Of a stretch of DNA of 13,992 nucleotides, positions 1-7,807 are shown in pieces. The stretch spans positions 1 to 13,992 of the forward strand of contig JACZXN010000014.1 in the NCBI GenBank assembly GCA_022571575.1. The letters are read 5' to 3'. The translations under genes and the position numbers were made by a program. Source of the DNA: Chloroflexota bacterium (GTDB lineage Bacteria; Chloroflexota; Dehalococcoidia; UBA3495). The notes below the pieces were generated by a model, which saw only the letters and a list, made by a program, of their open reading frames with translations, did not search any database and was not told where the DNA came from. How positions within the stretch are numbered: position 1 is the first letter of the stretch; each line of letters starts with the position of its first letter.

Positions 1-116
1 CCAAGGCCGACTTTAACTACGTGCCCTTCGAAACCGCGGTGTCTCTGGACCCGGCGTTGGACCGGACCCTGGAGGATATCCTCCGGAACGCCCCAGATCA
101 TCCGGAAGAGACCTAG
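1..116 (+). CDS. 3' end of an unidentified protein (partial)
   Basis: The frame is open from the left edge (first full codon at 3) to a TAG at 114-116, giving 37 C-terminal residues that end in DHPEET. The residues are acidic and codon-like for this GC-rich genome (FETAVSLDPALDRTLEDILRN). The fragment is too short to assign a family. It converges on the PhnD-like gene, which ends at 156, and no hairpin terminator is visible in the 39 bases between them. That it is a real gene end is inferred from the composition and the clean stop. Confidence 0.5.
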   Translation, partial: KADFNYVPFETAVSLDPALDRTLEDILRNAPDHPEET

Positions 117-155
117 AGCGCGCTCACCACTCCGGGGTCTGGACCGGCAGAGCCG

Positions 156-947
156 TCAGATGAGGCCCTCGGCCTCGGCGGCCTTTTCGATCAATTCCCA
201 GCCAACCTCGATTCCCGGCACAAAATGGTCGCAGGCCTCGCCGTCCAACACCGCTTTCCCCACTGGATCATCGGACGTAACCGAGAGAAATGCAGCCTCG
301 ATCTCCGCCGCCAGCGAGGGGTCCAAGTCACGCTGTGACGTGAAACAGCAATGGCTATATCCGGGGCTGGACCAGAAGATTCGGATATCTTCCCGGGGCA
401 AGGCGCCGTCTTCGGCCATCGTCTCCATGGTCCGTTGGCTGACGGCCCCCGCATCGAACTCTCCGCTGTGGACCCGTTCAACCACGTCCCGCTCGTCGGA
501 CTTGGTATCGGACTGCCGGTCCTCGTAGAAGCTGTTGGCCGACAGGTCTTTCCTGGGGTCGATCCCCGAGTCCTTCAAGAAGGAATAGGCCAATAGTCCC
601 GCCTGCACCGACGACCTGCGGCCGAAGGCGAAGCTCCTATCCTTGAGGTCTTCCACGGTGATGATGCCGGAGTCGGTCCGGGTGATGAAGTGGGTGGTGA
701 AGTTGACATCGACGTCCCGCATGGCGATGACCCGGCAGGCGTCGGCCGCCTGACGTTTGATCTTCACGTAGCTGAGCGGGCCGTTCCAGGCCAGGTCAAT
801 CTCCCCTTTGACGAATGCATCGACCATGATGTCATAGTCCGAATACAACACCCATTCCAGGTCGATGCCCTGCCGCCGGAACAACGTTTCAAGTCCCTGA
901 AAAACTTCCATGTGGGAGACTGAGGCGACGCCTCCTAACCTAACCAT
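156..947 (-). CDS. PhnD/SsuA-type phosphate/phosphonate substrate-binding protein, apparently without signal peptide
   Basis: This is a type 2 periplasmic-binding-fold protein of the PhnD-like family. The clearest family mark is DLAWNGPLSYV, preceded by SDYDIMVDAFVKGE and followed by the lobe-two segment VEDLKDRSFAFGRRSS (ligand-loop type). The start is placed at the ATG at 945-947 because GGAGG (complement of 954-958) lies 6 bases upstream. An ATG at 951-953 and a TTG at 978-980 are in frame but worse placed. The 263-residue product begins MVRLGGVASVSHMEVFQG, so the first beta strand starts at once and there is no signal peptide or lipobox. No ABC permease or ATPase gene is nearby. Related stand-alone proteins occur in other bacteria; the ligand is unknown. 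Transport of phosphonate is one possibility. A cytoplasmic ligand-sensing or enzyme-like role is another. Confidence 0.8.
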   Translation of the reverse strand: MVRLGGVASVSHMEVFQGLETLFRRQGIDLEWVLYSDYDIMVDAFVKGEIDLAWNGPLSYVKIKRQAADACRVIAMRDVDVNFTTHFITRTDSGIITVEDLKDRSFAFGRRSSVQAGLLAYSFLKDSGIDPRKDLSANSFYEDRQSDTKSDERDVVERVHSGEFDAGAVSQRTMETMAEDGALPREDIRIFWSSPGYSHCCFTSQRDLDPSLAAEIEAAFLSVTSDDPVGKAVLDGEACDHFVPGIEVGWELIEKAAEAEGLI

Positions 948-994
948 TGCCATCCTCCACAAAAGGTATGGGGGGACCAAGAAGGTGTTGGGTA

Positions 995-1023
995 AGTATA
1001 GATCAAGAGGTCTTATGCGGCAA
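995..1023 (-). promoter_or_regulatory. sigma70-like promoter of the PhnD-like gene
   Basis: On the minus strand, TTGCCG (complement of 1018-1023) and TATACT (complement of 995-1000) are separated by exactly 17 bases. The -10 matches the consensus at five of six positions and the -35 at four. Transcription would start near 988, giving a leader of about 40 bases before the chosen ATG at 947. The promoter lies in the intergenic region between divergent genes, upstream of the LAL regulator. Confidence 0.5.
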
Positions 1024-1114
1024 TCAGATCGCGGATATATTCGGAGTGCGGCATCCCTGCCATCAGTCGGTTAGAATACGGAAACAACGGAATCGGTCAG
1101 GAAGTAACGAGAGC

Positions 1115-4090
1115 TTGAGCGAATCTCAGAAAGACACCACCCCGGCGAACACGACGGCAGCCCGGGAATTCGTGGGGCGGTCTCGGGAGATGGAATCACT
1201 CAGGGCCGCGCTGGCCGAGGCGAAAGACGGGCGCGGCCAGGTTGTGATGCTGACGGGAGAGCCGGGCATCGGCAAAACCCGCACGGCTCAGGAACTGGCC
1301 AGCCACGCCCGGACCCAGGGCGCCAAGGTATTGTGGGGTTAGTGTTACGAAGGGGAGGGCGCTCCTCCTTATTGGCCCTGGGTGGACCCGATCCGGGCCT
1401 ACATCCGCGGGACAAGCCCCGAAAGTCTTCGGTATCAGATGGGCCGCGGCGCCGCCGTAATTGCCGGTCTGCTGCCGGAGGTCGCCGAGATCTTGGGCGA
1501 ACTCCCCGCCACCCGGGCCATGGAGCCCGACCAGGCCCGCTTCCGTTTGTTCGACGCGATCGCGACTTTTCTCAAGAACGCCGCGGCGGAGCAACATCTG
1601 CTGTTGGTGTTGGATGACCTCCATTGGGCAGACGAGCCGTCCCTTCTATTATTGGAGTTCCTGGCCCGCCAGATCACGGACAGCCGCCTGATGGTCGTTG
1701 GAACCTACCGGGACGCTGGATTGACCCCCCAGCATCCCCTGGGCCGGACCTTGGCCCAACTCTCCCGCCAGGATGGCTTCCACCGGCATCTGCTGGACGG
1801 ACTGGACGAAGACGAGATAGGCCGGTTTATCGCCGGCGAGACCGGGTTCTCACCTTCGCCCAGGCTGGTCGATCTGGTCCGCGCCCACACGGAAGGCAAC
1901 CCATTCTTTCTGGCCGAAGTCGTCCGGTTGCTTGCGGAGCGCGGTGAGTTGGCGTCGGACCCAGACCTGGGCGCGATGGAACATCTGGCCATCCCCCAGG
2001 GAGTCTGGGATGTCATCAGTCAGCGCCTGGGCCGGCTTTCATCTGACTGTAACCGGGTCTTGATCACGGCCGCGGTTATCGGCCGTGGGTTCGATCTCAG
2101 TCTGCTGGGGGTCCTGGACGAAGAATCAAACGACGATCAGCTATTGGGCTTCGTTGAAGAGGCCTTGGCAGCGCGGGTCTTGGAAGAGGTCCCGGAGGCA
2201 GGGGACCGTTACCAATTCACCCACGCCCTGGTGCAGCAGACCTTGCTGGAGAGCCTGTCCAACGCCCGGAAGGTCCGCCTGCATGCCCGCGTCGGTGAAG
2301 CGCTGGAAACGTTGTACGGAGACCTTCCGGGGACCCACGCCGCGGAACTGGCCAACCACTTCTCCCAGGCCGTCCCGGTGTTGGGGCCGGAGAAACTGGT
2401 CCGCTATGCCATGATGGCAGGGACCCAGGCGATGGCGGCTTACGCCCACGAAGAGGCTTTGATCCATTTCCAGCAGGGGCTGGCGGCCAAAAACGTCGAC
2501 CTGGACAGCTCCGTTTCCCCCGAGGACGACGAGGCGGCCGAACTGCTCTTTGGCTTGGGGCAGGCCCAAGCCGCCCTGTTGCGCCGGGGCCGGGCGATGA
2601 ACAGCCTGAACCGGGCCTTCGACTATTATGCCCGCGCTGGGGACAACGCCAAAGCAGTCGATGTAGCCAGTTATCCCATGGCCCCCGGCATGGGCCGCCT
2701 GCGGGTCTCGGGGCTGATCGCCAAAGGACTGGAACTGGCTCCGCCCAACTCCCTTGAGGCGGGATACCTTCTGACGAGGCACGCCAGAGCGTTGGGATTG
2801 GAACAGGGAGATTATCCAGGATTTCAGGCCGCCAATGAACGGGCCCTAGAGCTTGCCCGGCAACACGGAGACCTGGGGTTGGAGTTGACGGCGTGGGCCA
2901 ATGCTTCTGAAATCTCCTACTACCACAAACACTACGCCGATGTCATCGAATGCAATGAAAAGGTGTTCGCCCTGAATCAGCGAGTGGAGAACCAAGCGGC
3001 CATAGCCAACTGCCACGGCAACGCCGTTCTCGCTCTGCTCGCCACCGGCCACCTGGAGGGAGCAAAACGTCATCAGAGAATCCTGGACTCCCTGGTCGAA
3101 GTGTTGCGCCACACCGGCTTGATCACCGCCGGGCTGTTCAGCGGTGCGGCATTGTCCTCCTTGGAAGGAAAATGGGATGATGCCAGGACACTCACAGCCA
3201 AAGGCCTGGAAAGCGCCCCGAACCACCCCGCACTGCTTTGGATCGGCGCTCGGGTTGAATACGACACCGGCAATCTTGAAACGGGCTATCAATACCGGGA
3301 CAGATTACTGGAGATCGCGAATCAGACTGCTCCGGGACCCACTCCCGAGATCGCCTTTGCCGCCTACGGTCTGGCGGAACTGGCCCATTTCTCCGGGTCG
3401 ACCGAGCTTTTAGGGCAGGCCGAGGGAATGGCCAAGACGGTGGTCTCTTCGGCAAATAACTCTCCTTTCTTCATCGCGATCGCGAAGATCGGACAGGCGC
3501 TAACCTCACTGGCGATGCATGACAGCGCCGCCTCACGGAGACTGTATGACGACCTCCTCCCGGACCGGGGCACCATGGGCGGTTACACCTCCATCGACCA
3601 TCTGCTGGGCAATCTGTCTCTGGCCTGCGGAGATCTGGATCGAGCGGTGTCCCATTTCCAAGAGGGTTACGTATTCCTCCGGGACGCCGGATACCGTTCG
3701 ATGCTGGGCTGGCTTTGCCTCGACCACTCGGCCGCGTTGTTACAGCGGGGAAGGCCGGGCGACGTGAACCTGGCGGCAAGCCTGCTGGAAGAGGCCCAGT
3801 CCATCGCGGACGATCTTGAAATGGTCACCCTCTCAAGTCGCCTGACCGAGAGCCGAGAGATGATGCAGTCCCAGCCGAGAGGTTCTTCCACCCTACCCGA
3901 AGGGCTGACCAACCGGGAAGCGGAAGTGATCAAGCTCATTGCTCAAGGTAGGACCGACCGGGAGATCGCCGAAGAACTGATCATCAGCGTCCGCACCGTC
4001 ACAACCCACGTGGGCAACATCCTCAACAAGACCGGCGCCGCCAACAGGGCCGAAGCGGCCTCTTTCGCCACCCGTCACGGATTGGCATAG
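1115..4090 (+). CDS. LuxR-family ATP-binding regulator (LAL/MalT type), interrupted by one in-frame TAG
   Basis: This is a large cytoplasmic transcription regulator in which an AAA/NB-ARC-like ATPase gates a C-terminal DNA-binding domain. In order: FVGRSREMESL, Walker A GEPGIGKT (residues 48-55), Walker B LLLVLDDLHWADEP (about 161-174), a long helical TPR-like sensor region (about 320-900), and a LuxR helix-turn-helix (about 930-991: LTNREAEVIKLIAQGRTDREIAEELIIS, then RTVTTHVGNIL). The TTG at 1115 is a guess; it sits just before the conserved N-terminus with a weak AGGA upstream. Codon 76 (1340-1342) is TAG, yet the frame continues with textbook family sequence (CYEGEGAPPYWPWV) to 4090. Translation ending at the TAG would give 75 residues. 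Restarting at GTG 1382 would give 902 residues without Walker A. The gene is either a recent pseudogene or carries a base-call error. A strong terminator follows at 4183. Confidence 0.85.
1340..1342 (+). other. in-frame amber codon inside the LAL regulator
   Basis: The TAG falls between VLWG and CYEGEGAPPYWPWV. In LAL regulators this stretch usually reads W-G-R-C-x-E-G, so the stop replaces what is normally arginine; AGG to TAG needs one base change. No other stop interrupts the frame between 1115 and 4088. TAG also ends several genes in this window (114, 4088, 6364 on the minus strand, 9577, 10242), so genome-wide reassignment is not suggested. Confidence 0.85.
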
Positions 4091-4182
4091 CAATTTCGTC
4101 CCGGTGGGACCTGTTTCCCGGTAGATTTTCCACCCCAAACTAAGGTTTTCCAGGCTTCTTTCGGCGTCTTTCACGCCTGAGC

Positions 4183-4225
4183 CGGCGAGGGACTACGTAG
4201 GTCTACGTAGTCCCTCGCCGTTTTT
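4183..4225 (+). terminator. intrinsic terminator of the LAL regulator gene
   Basis: An 18-base arm, CGGCGAGGGACTACGTAG (4183-4200), is followed after two bases by its perfect reverse complement (4203-4220) and then TTTTTCATTTTT. Each arm ends in the self-complementary octamer CTACGTAG. The practical hairpin is about 16 bp with a 6-base loop. It lies 92 bases after the stop of the regulator. Confidence 0.9.
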
Positions 4226-4322
4226 CATTTTTGCCCTCTTTTAGAAATACGCAACTTCCACGATGGCGTGCCGCCTTGCCAAATTTACTATGGGGCTACA
4301 ACAGATCGATGGGGAGGACGAC

Positions 4323-4790
4323 ATGGAATTCTCACTAATCAACCAAGGGAACAACAACAGCGGCACGGGAAAGAAATCGGAATGGAATGAGGAAATGGGA
4401 ATGCAAAACGCGAACACCAACATCCAATCGAATACCGTCAACTCCGGCGCTCTGGTAATCAAGAACAGCATGAAATTGCTCGGCGGACTGGCGCTGGCCG
4501 CAATGGTGGCGATGGCCGCCACCTTCGGTTCGGTTTCAGCCGACAGTCCGTCCAAGTCCAACGTCTTTGTGGCCCATGGGCCCAACGAGATGGATATCGA
4601 GTACCTGAACAAACTCGGCGCCGCCAGCTTTTCCGTCCACGGGCCCAACGAGATGGACATCGAGTACCTCAACAAACTTGGCAGCAGCACTCGCCTGAGC
4701 GACGACCTGGCCGCGCCTTCCAGCATGGCGTCCAGCTTGTACCAGACTCACGGCCCCGACGCAGACCAACGAACGCCGATATCTGGCTGA
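4323..4790 (+). CDS. small secreted protein with tandem HGPNEMDIEYLNKLG repeats; C-terminus probably frameshifted
   Basis: I do not recognise the family. GGGGAGG lies about 6 bases before ATG 4323, which decides the start. The 155-residue product has a polar Asn/Gln/Glu-rich N-terminal stretch (1-49), then a classic export segment (MKLLGGLALAAMVAMAATFG, 50-69) with a likely cleavage site at VSA/DS (73/74). ATG 4470 is an alternative start that would give a normal-length signal peptide but has no ribosome site. The mature part holds HGPNEMDIEYLNKLG at 85-99 and again, identical, at 106-120, and a decayed third start (HGPDAD) at 143. The present frame ends at TGA 4788. In the -1 frame the next codons read ADIWLINGPVTSKWNG and stop at 4825, which resembles the repeat and is probably the true end. 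A secreted peptide precursor or a small surface protein are both possible. Confidence 0.65.
   Translation: MEFSLINQGNNNSGTGKKSEWNEEMGMQNANTNIQSNTVNSGALVIKNSMKLLGGLALAAMVAMAATFGSVSADSPSKSNVFVAHGPNEMDIEYLNKLGAASFSVHGPNEMDIEYLNKLGSSTRLSDDLAAPSSMASSLYQTHGPDADQRTPISG
4575..4682 (+). repeat. two 45-base coding repeats, 63-base period
   Basis: Units at 4575-4619 and 4638-4682 each encode HGPNEMDIEYLNKLG and are separated by the codons for AASFSV. The units differ at four bases (CAT/CAC, GAT/GAC, CTG/CTC, CTC/CTT), all of them silent third positions. A third, partial unit starts at 4749 with HGPDAD. Confidence 0.9.
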
Positions 4791-4825
4791 TCAACGGCCC
4801 TGTCACTTCCAAGTGGAACGGATAG
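4788..4825 (+). other. probable original C-terminus of the repeat protein, now out of frame
   Basis: After the in-frame TGA at 4788-4790, the -1 frame is open across the preceding codons and runs to TAG 4823-4825. From 4775 it encodes ADIWLINGPVTSKWNG. Adding one base around 4764-4774 would join HGPDAD to this tail. The DI-x-(Y/L)-(L/I)-N pattern matches the MDIEYLN of the intact repeats. No slippery heptamer is visible, so an indel or assembly error is likelier than programmed frameshifting. Confidence 0.45.
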
Positions 4826-4858
4826 ACCGTATCCTCATCCGGGCTGTCCACCACATTA

Positions 4859-4890
4859 AAAGAGCCGCCCGTAAATGCGGGCGGCTCTTT
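4859..4890. terminator. bidirectional intrinsic terminator
   Basis: A perfect 13-bp stem (4859-4871 with 4878-4890) closes a 6-base loop, TAAATG. It has A-rich sequence before it and T-rich sequence after it. It sits between two convergent genes: the repeat protein ends at 4790 or 4825 (plus) and the aminotransferase ends at 4924 (minus). It can serve both. Confidence 0.85.
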
Positions 4891-4923
4891 CTATTTCCGC
4901 GCCAATCGGTGATGGACCCGGCC

Positions 4924-6228
4924 TTACCCCACGGTGGCGATGGCGTGGTCCAAGATGTCCGCCGCTTGGTCCAGTTGGGCTTCGGTGGTGGTGAAGGGCG
5001 GCACGAACCGGAACACGGACCCGTTCCGGCGCACGCTCAGGATCAGCCCGTTCTCCAAGCACAACCGTCCGATGGCCCGGCCCTCTTGGTAGGCCGGCTC
5101 CCGGGTCAGGCGGTCGTCGACAAGTTCGATCCCCTGCAGCAGGCCGCGGCCCCGGATGTCGCCGATGATCTCGTGCTTGTGGGCCAGCCGCTCCAGATGG
5201 TCTCGCCAATAAGCGCCGATGCGCTGGGAGACATCGACCAAAACCCCTTCCAAGATGATGTCGATGCTGGCGATGGCGGCGTTGCACGGCATCGGGTCGT
5301 TGGAATGGGAGTGGCCCACCACCAAACCGGAGGCCGACACCTTCTCTTCGATCTCGTCGGTGGTGATGGTGGCGCTGATGGCCACCCCGCCCCCGAAATG
5401 CTTGGATATGGTGAAGATGTCGGGCACCACTCCCTCATGCTCGAAGCCCCACATCGAACCCAGTTTGGCCAATCCGGTCTGGGCTTCATCGACGATCAAA
5501 AGGGCCCCGCGTTCCTCGCATCTAAGCTTGAGCTCCCGCAGCCAGCCGTCGGGCAGGTCGATGACGCCTCCGGCGCTGAACAGCGGCTCCGTGATCACGG
5601 CGGCCAACTGACCGTCGGCCTGGGCGTCCAGCAGATCAAAGCTGGTATTCAGGCAGGTGTAATCACAGCCGCCCCGGTCCTTGCAGAATGAGCAGCGGTA
5701 CTCGTAGGGGGCGATGATGGGGTAGTGCCCTGGGGAATAGGGGCCGTATCCCTCGTGCCAGCCGGAGAAGGTGACCGCCCTGGTCGAGTCGGTCATGCCG
5801 TGGAAGCTCACCGCCGGACTGGCGACTTCATAGCCGCCGGTGAACCGTTTGGCGATCGACATGGCCGCCTCGTTGGAGTCGCTCCCCGAGGTCAGGAACA
5901 TGGACCGGTTCATACCCTCTGGGGTGATCTCGGCCAGGCGCGCGGCCAGGACTATCTCCCGGTCGTTGAACATGCTCATGTGGCTGTGGATCAAAGTCTC
6001 ACAGCTTTCCTGTAGCGCCTGCACGATGCGAGGGTGATTATGGCCCAGCGCGCCGCACATCTGGCCGGAGTTGAAGTCCAGGTACTCTTTTCCGTTCACG
6101 TCGCGGACGACTGAACCCCTGCCCCAGACCATGATGGGGCCAGAGACCGTATTGGAGTCGATGCGGCTGCGGAAACTGTACTTGCGGGCCAGGTCCAGCA
6201 GTTCCTCTTCAGTAAGCCTCTGAGTCAT
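4924..6228 (-). CDS. class III PLP aminotransferase, 2,2-dialkylglycine decarboxylase-like
   Basis: This is a fold-type I PLP enzyme of 434 residues, the usual class III length. Visible marks: LDFNSGQMCGALGHNHP (49-65), SGSDSNEAA phosphate-binding turn (114-122), SFHGM (141-145), EPLFSAGGVIDLPDGWL, VDEAQTG (246-252) and the PLP lysine in SKHFGGG (Lys276). The SGQM motif, the late SNDPMP segment and GSVFRFVPPFT near the end resemble dialkylglycine decarboxylase (DgdA) more than ornithine or GABA transaminases. Where DgdA has Trp before His-Gly, this protein has Phe, so the substrate may differ. A Cys-rich insert (Cys179, 182, 188, 192) is present. The start at 6226-6228 has GGAGG 7 bases upstream; an in-frame upstream start at 6273 has none. 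It lies downstream of the LLM oxidoreductase on the same strand, separated by a hairpin. Substrate unknown. Confidence 0.85.
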   Translation of the reverse strand: MTQRLTEEELLDLARKYSFRSRIDSNTVSGPIMVWGRGSVVRDVNGKEYLDFNSGQMCGALGHNHPRIVQALQESCETLIHSHMSMFNDREIVLAARLAEITPEGMNRSMFLTSGSDSNEAAMSIAKRFTGGYEVASPAVSFHGMTDSTRAVTFSGWHEGYGPYSPGHYPIIAPYEYRCSFCKDRGGCDYTCLNTSFDLLDAQADGQLAAVITEPLFSAGGVIDLPDGWLRELKLRCEERGALLIVDEAQTGLAKLGSMWGFEHEGVVPDIFTISKHFGGGVAISATITTDEIEEKVSASGLVVGHSHSNDPMPCNAAIASIDIILEGVLVDVSQRIGAYWRDHLERLAHKHEIIGDIRGRGLLQGIELVDDRLTREPAYQEGRAIGRLCLENGLILSVRRNGSVFRFVPPFTTTEAQLDQAADILDHAIATVG

Positions 6229-6289
6229 GGGGCCGCCTCCATGCAACGGGATGCACCGCCAACCATCTTCCACAACCTTCCGCGGAGAA

Positions 6290-6325
6290 TCAGGCCGCCA
6301 GAAATCAAGGTTCCTGGCGGCCTGA
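6290..6325 (-). terminator. 12-bp hairpin between LLM oxidoreductase and aminotransferase genes
   Basis: TCAGGCCGCCAG (6290-6301) and its perfect reverse complement (6314-6325) flank a 12-base loop. It lies 38 bases after the oxidoreductase stop and about 60 bases before the aminotransferase start. On the minus strand the stem is followed by TTCTCC, not by a run of T, so it is either a weak terminator or an mRNA-stability or attenuation structure. The 135-base intergenic region shows no clear promoter for the aminotransferase. Confidence 0.5.
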
Positions 6326-6363
6326 CCGGCCGCATGACCATTGATCAGCCCGGATAAACGGGC

Positions 6364-7560
6364 CTACCTGGACCCGGCGGCGGCTTTGGCCTGTTTCTTG
6401 AACTCCGGCATCACTTCCTTGCCGAACCGTTCGAGTTGCTCCAGGATGACGCTCAGGGGTGTGCCAACAGGCGAGCCAATGTTGACCTGCTCCAGTCCGG
6501 GGTAGCGGGACTGGACGTCGTAGAGCTTCTCGGCGACCAACTCGGCCGGGCCGCAGAGCCACGACCCCGCCTTGACGCCGTCTTCCAAGGTCGGCAGGCC
6601 GGCGGACCGGGCTCTGGAGGAGCCCTGGGCCAAGGCCGCCATCTGTTCGTCGGACAGGCCCCGCACGAATCCCAGGGGTGCGAACATCTTCATGTTCTCT
6701 TCGAAGAAAATGCGGGCCTCGTTGATCGCCTTCTCTTCCGTATCCGCGATGTGAGTGCTATAGCCGATGCACAGATCGGTGCCCAGTTCGGTCTCACGGC
6801 CGTGCTTGGCCAGGGTGTCGCGCCATTGGTTGATCACCTGGTCGGTGGCCCCGCCGGCGGCGGCCCCGCCGCCGATGATACCCTTGATACCGTGTTTGGC
6901 CATGAAGTCCATGGCCCGCTGGCCGGCGCTGACTATGGGCTGCCAGGTCTCCACCGGCAGGGTGCGGGGACGTGGAACCAACGTGATGTCCTTCAGCGTA
7001 TAACCACGGTAGGGGACCTCCGGAGGCAGGTCGTAGAACTTGCCCTTGTGGGAGAAGGACTCCTGGTTGAAGGCCTTCATGATGATCTCGGTCTGTTCTT
7101 CGAACATCTCCCGGTTGGCGTCGTTGTCGCTGGCGGTGCTGGGCACGCCGAAGGTGTCCACCTCCCGGGAGTGGTAACCCCGGCCGATACCGAAGATGAC
7201 CCGCCCTCCGGTCAGGATGTCGGCGGTGGCGTAGTCTTCGGCCAAGCGCAGGGGATGCCACATGGGGTTGATGTTGAACCCGCACCCAAACTTAATGTTC
7301 TTGGTCAGGTGGGCCAGGTGGACGTACATCATGAGTAGATTCGGTATGCACTCGTAACCCTCGTGCTGGAAGTGATGCTCCGCCGCCCAAAAGGTGTCGT
7401 AGCCCAGTTCTTCCATCTTGAGGACGATCGCCTCGGTCTTGTCGAATACCCCGGCCAATCTCTCGTCGGAGAGGCGCCGTTCGTTGACTGGCGTGGCATC
7501 GAAGCCCAGGTCTTCGAAGTCGACGTGTCCGGCGAATAGGCTTCCAAATTTGGTGATCAT
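6364..7560 (-). CDS. LLM-class flavin-dependent oxidoreductase (luciferase-like monooxygenase family)
   Basis: This is a cytoplasmic TIM-barrel flavoprotein of the bacterial luciferase superfamily; members use FMNH2 or F420 to oxidise or reduce small organic compounds. Family marks are the early strand FGSLFAGH, the AEHHF motif (residues 60-64), the HPLRLAEDYATADILTGGR segment with GRVIFGIGRGYH (102-130), and late SRYPGLEQVNIGSP. The start at 7558-7560 is chosen because AAGGAG lies 6 bases before it; an in-frame ATG at 7584 has no ribosome site. The product has 398 residues, full length for the family, and nothing looks broken. Neither the cofactor nor the substrate can be told from the sequence. 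A strong promoter lies upstream, and the downstream neighbour on the same strand is the aminotransferase, so a shared catabolic role is possible but unproven. Confidence 0.88.
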   Translation of the reverse strand: MITKFGSLFAGHVDFEDLGFDATPVNERRLSDERLAGVFDKTEAIVLKMEELGYDTFWAAEHHFQHEGYECIPNLLMMYVHLAHLTKNIKFGCGFNINPMWHPLRLAEDYATADILTGGRVIFGIGRGYHSREVDTFGVPSTASDNDANREMFEEQTEIIMKAFNQESFSHKGKFYDLPPEVPYRGYTLKDITLVPRPRTLPVETWQPIVSAGQRAMDFMAKHGIKGIIGGGAAAGGATDQVINQWRDTLAKHGRETELGTDLCIGYSTHIADTEEKAINEARIFFEENMKMFAPLGFVRGLSDEQMAALAQGSSRARSAGLPTLEDGVKAGSWLCGPAELVAEKLYDVQSRYPGLEQVNIGSPVGTPLSVILEQLERFGKEVMPEFKKQAKAAAGSR

Positions 7561-7608
7561 CCGCTTCTCCTTGAACTCGGTCATTTGACTTTGCGGGTAC
7601 TCTCGCCC

Positions 7609-7636
7609 ATTTTAAGGAGGCATGCTGTATTGTCAA
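7609..7636 (-). promoter_or_regulatory. strong sigma70-like promoter of the LLM oxidoreductase gene
   Basis: On the minus strand, a consensus TTGACA (complement of 7631-7636) is followed after 16 bases by TAAAAT (complement of 7609-7614), five of six matches to TATAAT. Transcription would begin near 7602, leaving a leader of about 40 bases with AAGGAG before ATG 7560. Confidence 0.7.
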
Positions 7637-7807
7637 CAGGAGCCTAAGAAAGCATCCGGGGATACATCCGGCCCACGGCTAACCGATTTTGTCCGGTACT
7701 CACCCGAAAGACCCCAGGGAATATGGCCGGTATTTTGTTAAAATCACTTATGCAACTTCGATAGGTGGACTGAGGCGGCGAGCCGCCCCCGCAAATGACC
7801 TCCAACC

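Noticed and set aside
1340..1342. TAG read as pyrrolysine
   Set aside because: TAG ends several other genes in the window, only one internal TAG is seen, and the family does not use pyrrolysine at this site.
2141..2782. Minus-strand open frame of 213 codons inside the LAL regulator
   Set aside because: The plus frame encodes conserved regulator sequence; the antisense frame shows no recognisable motif or ribosome site.
4263..4322. Upstream start (ATG 4263) for the repeat protein
   Set aside because: It has no ribosome site, whereas ATG 4323 has GGGGAGG at good spacing.
4813..5691. Plus-strand open frame of 292 codons
   Set aside because: It is antisense to the conserved C-terminal half of the aminotransferase, runs through the bidirectional terminator and shows no family sequence.
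7622..7741. Possible 39-residue plus-strand peptide gene (MLYCQQEPKK...) with AAGGAGG before its ATG
   Set aside because: The ribosome-like site is only one base from the ATG, and the sequence coincides with the minus-strand promoter of the oxidoreductase. The peptide has no recognisable character.
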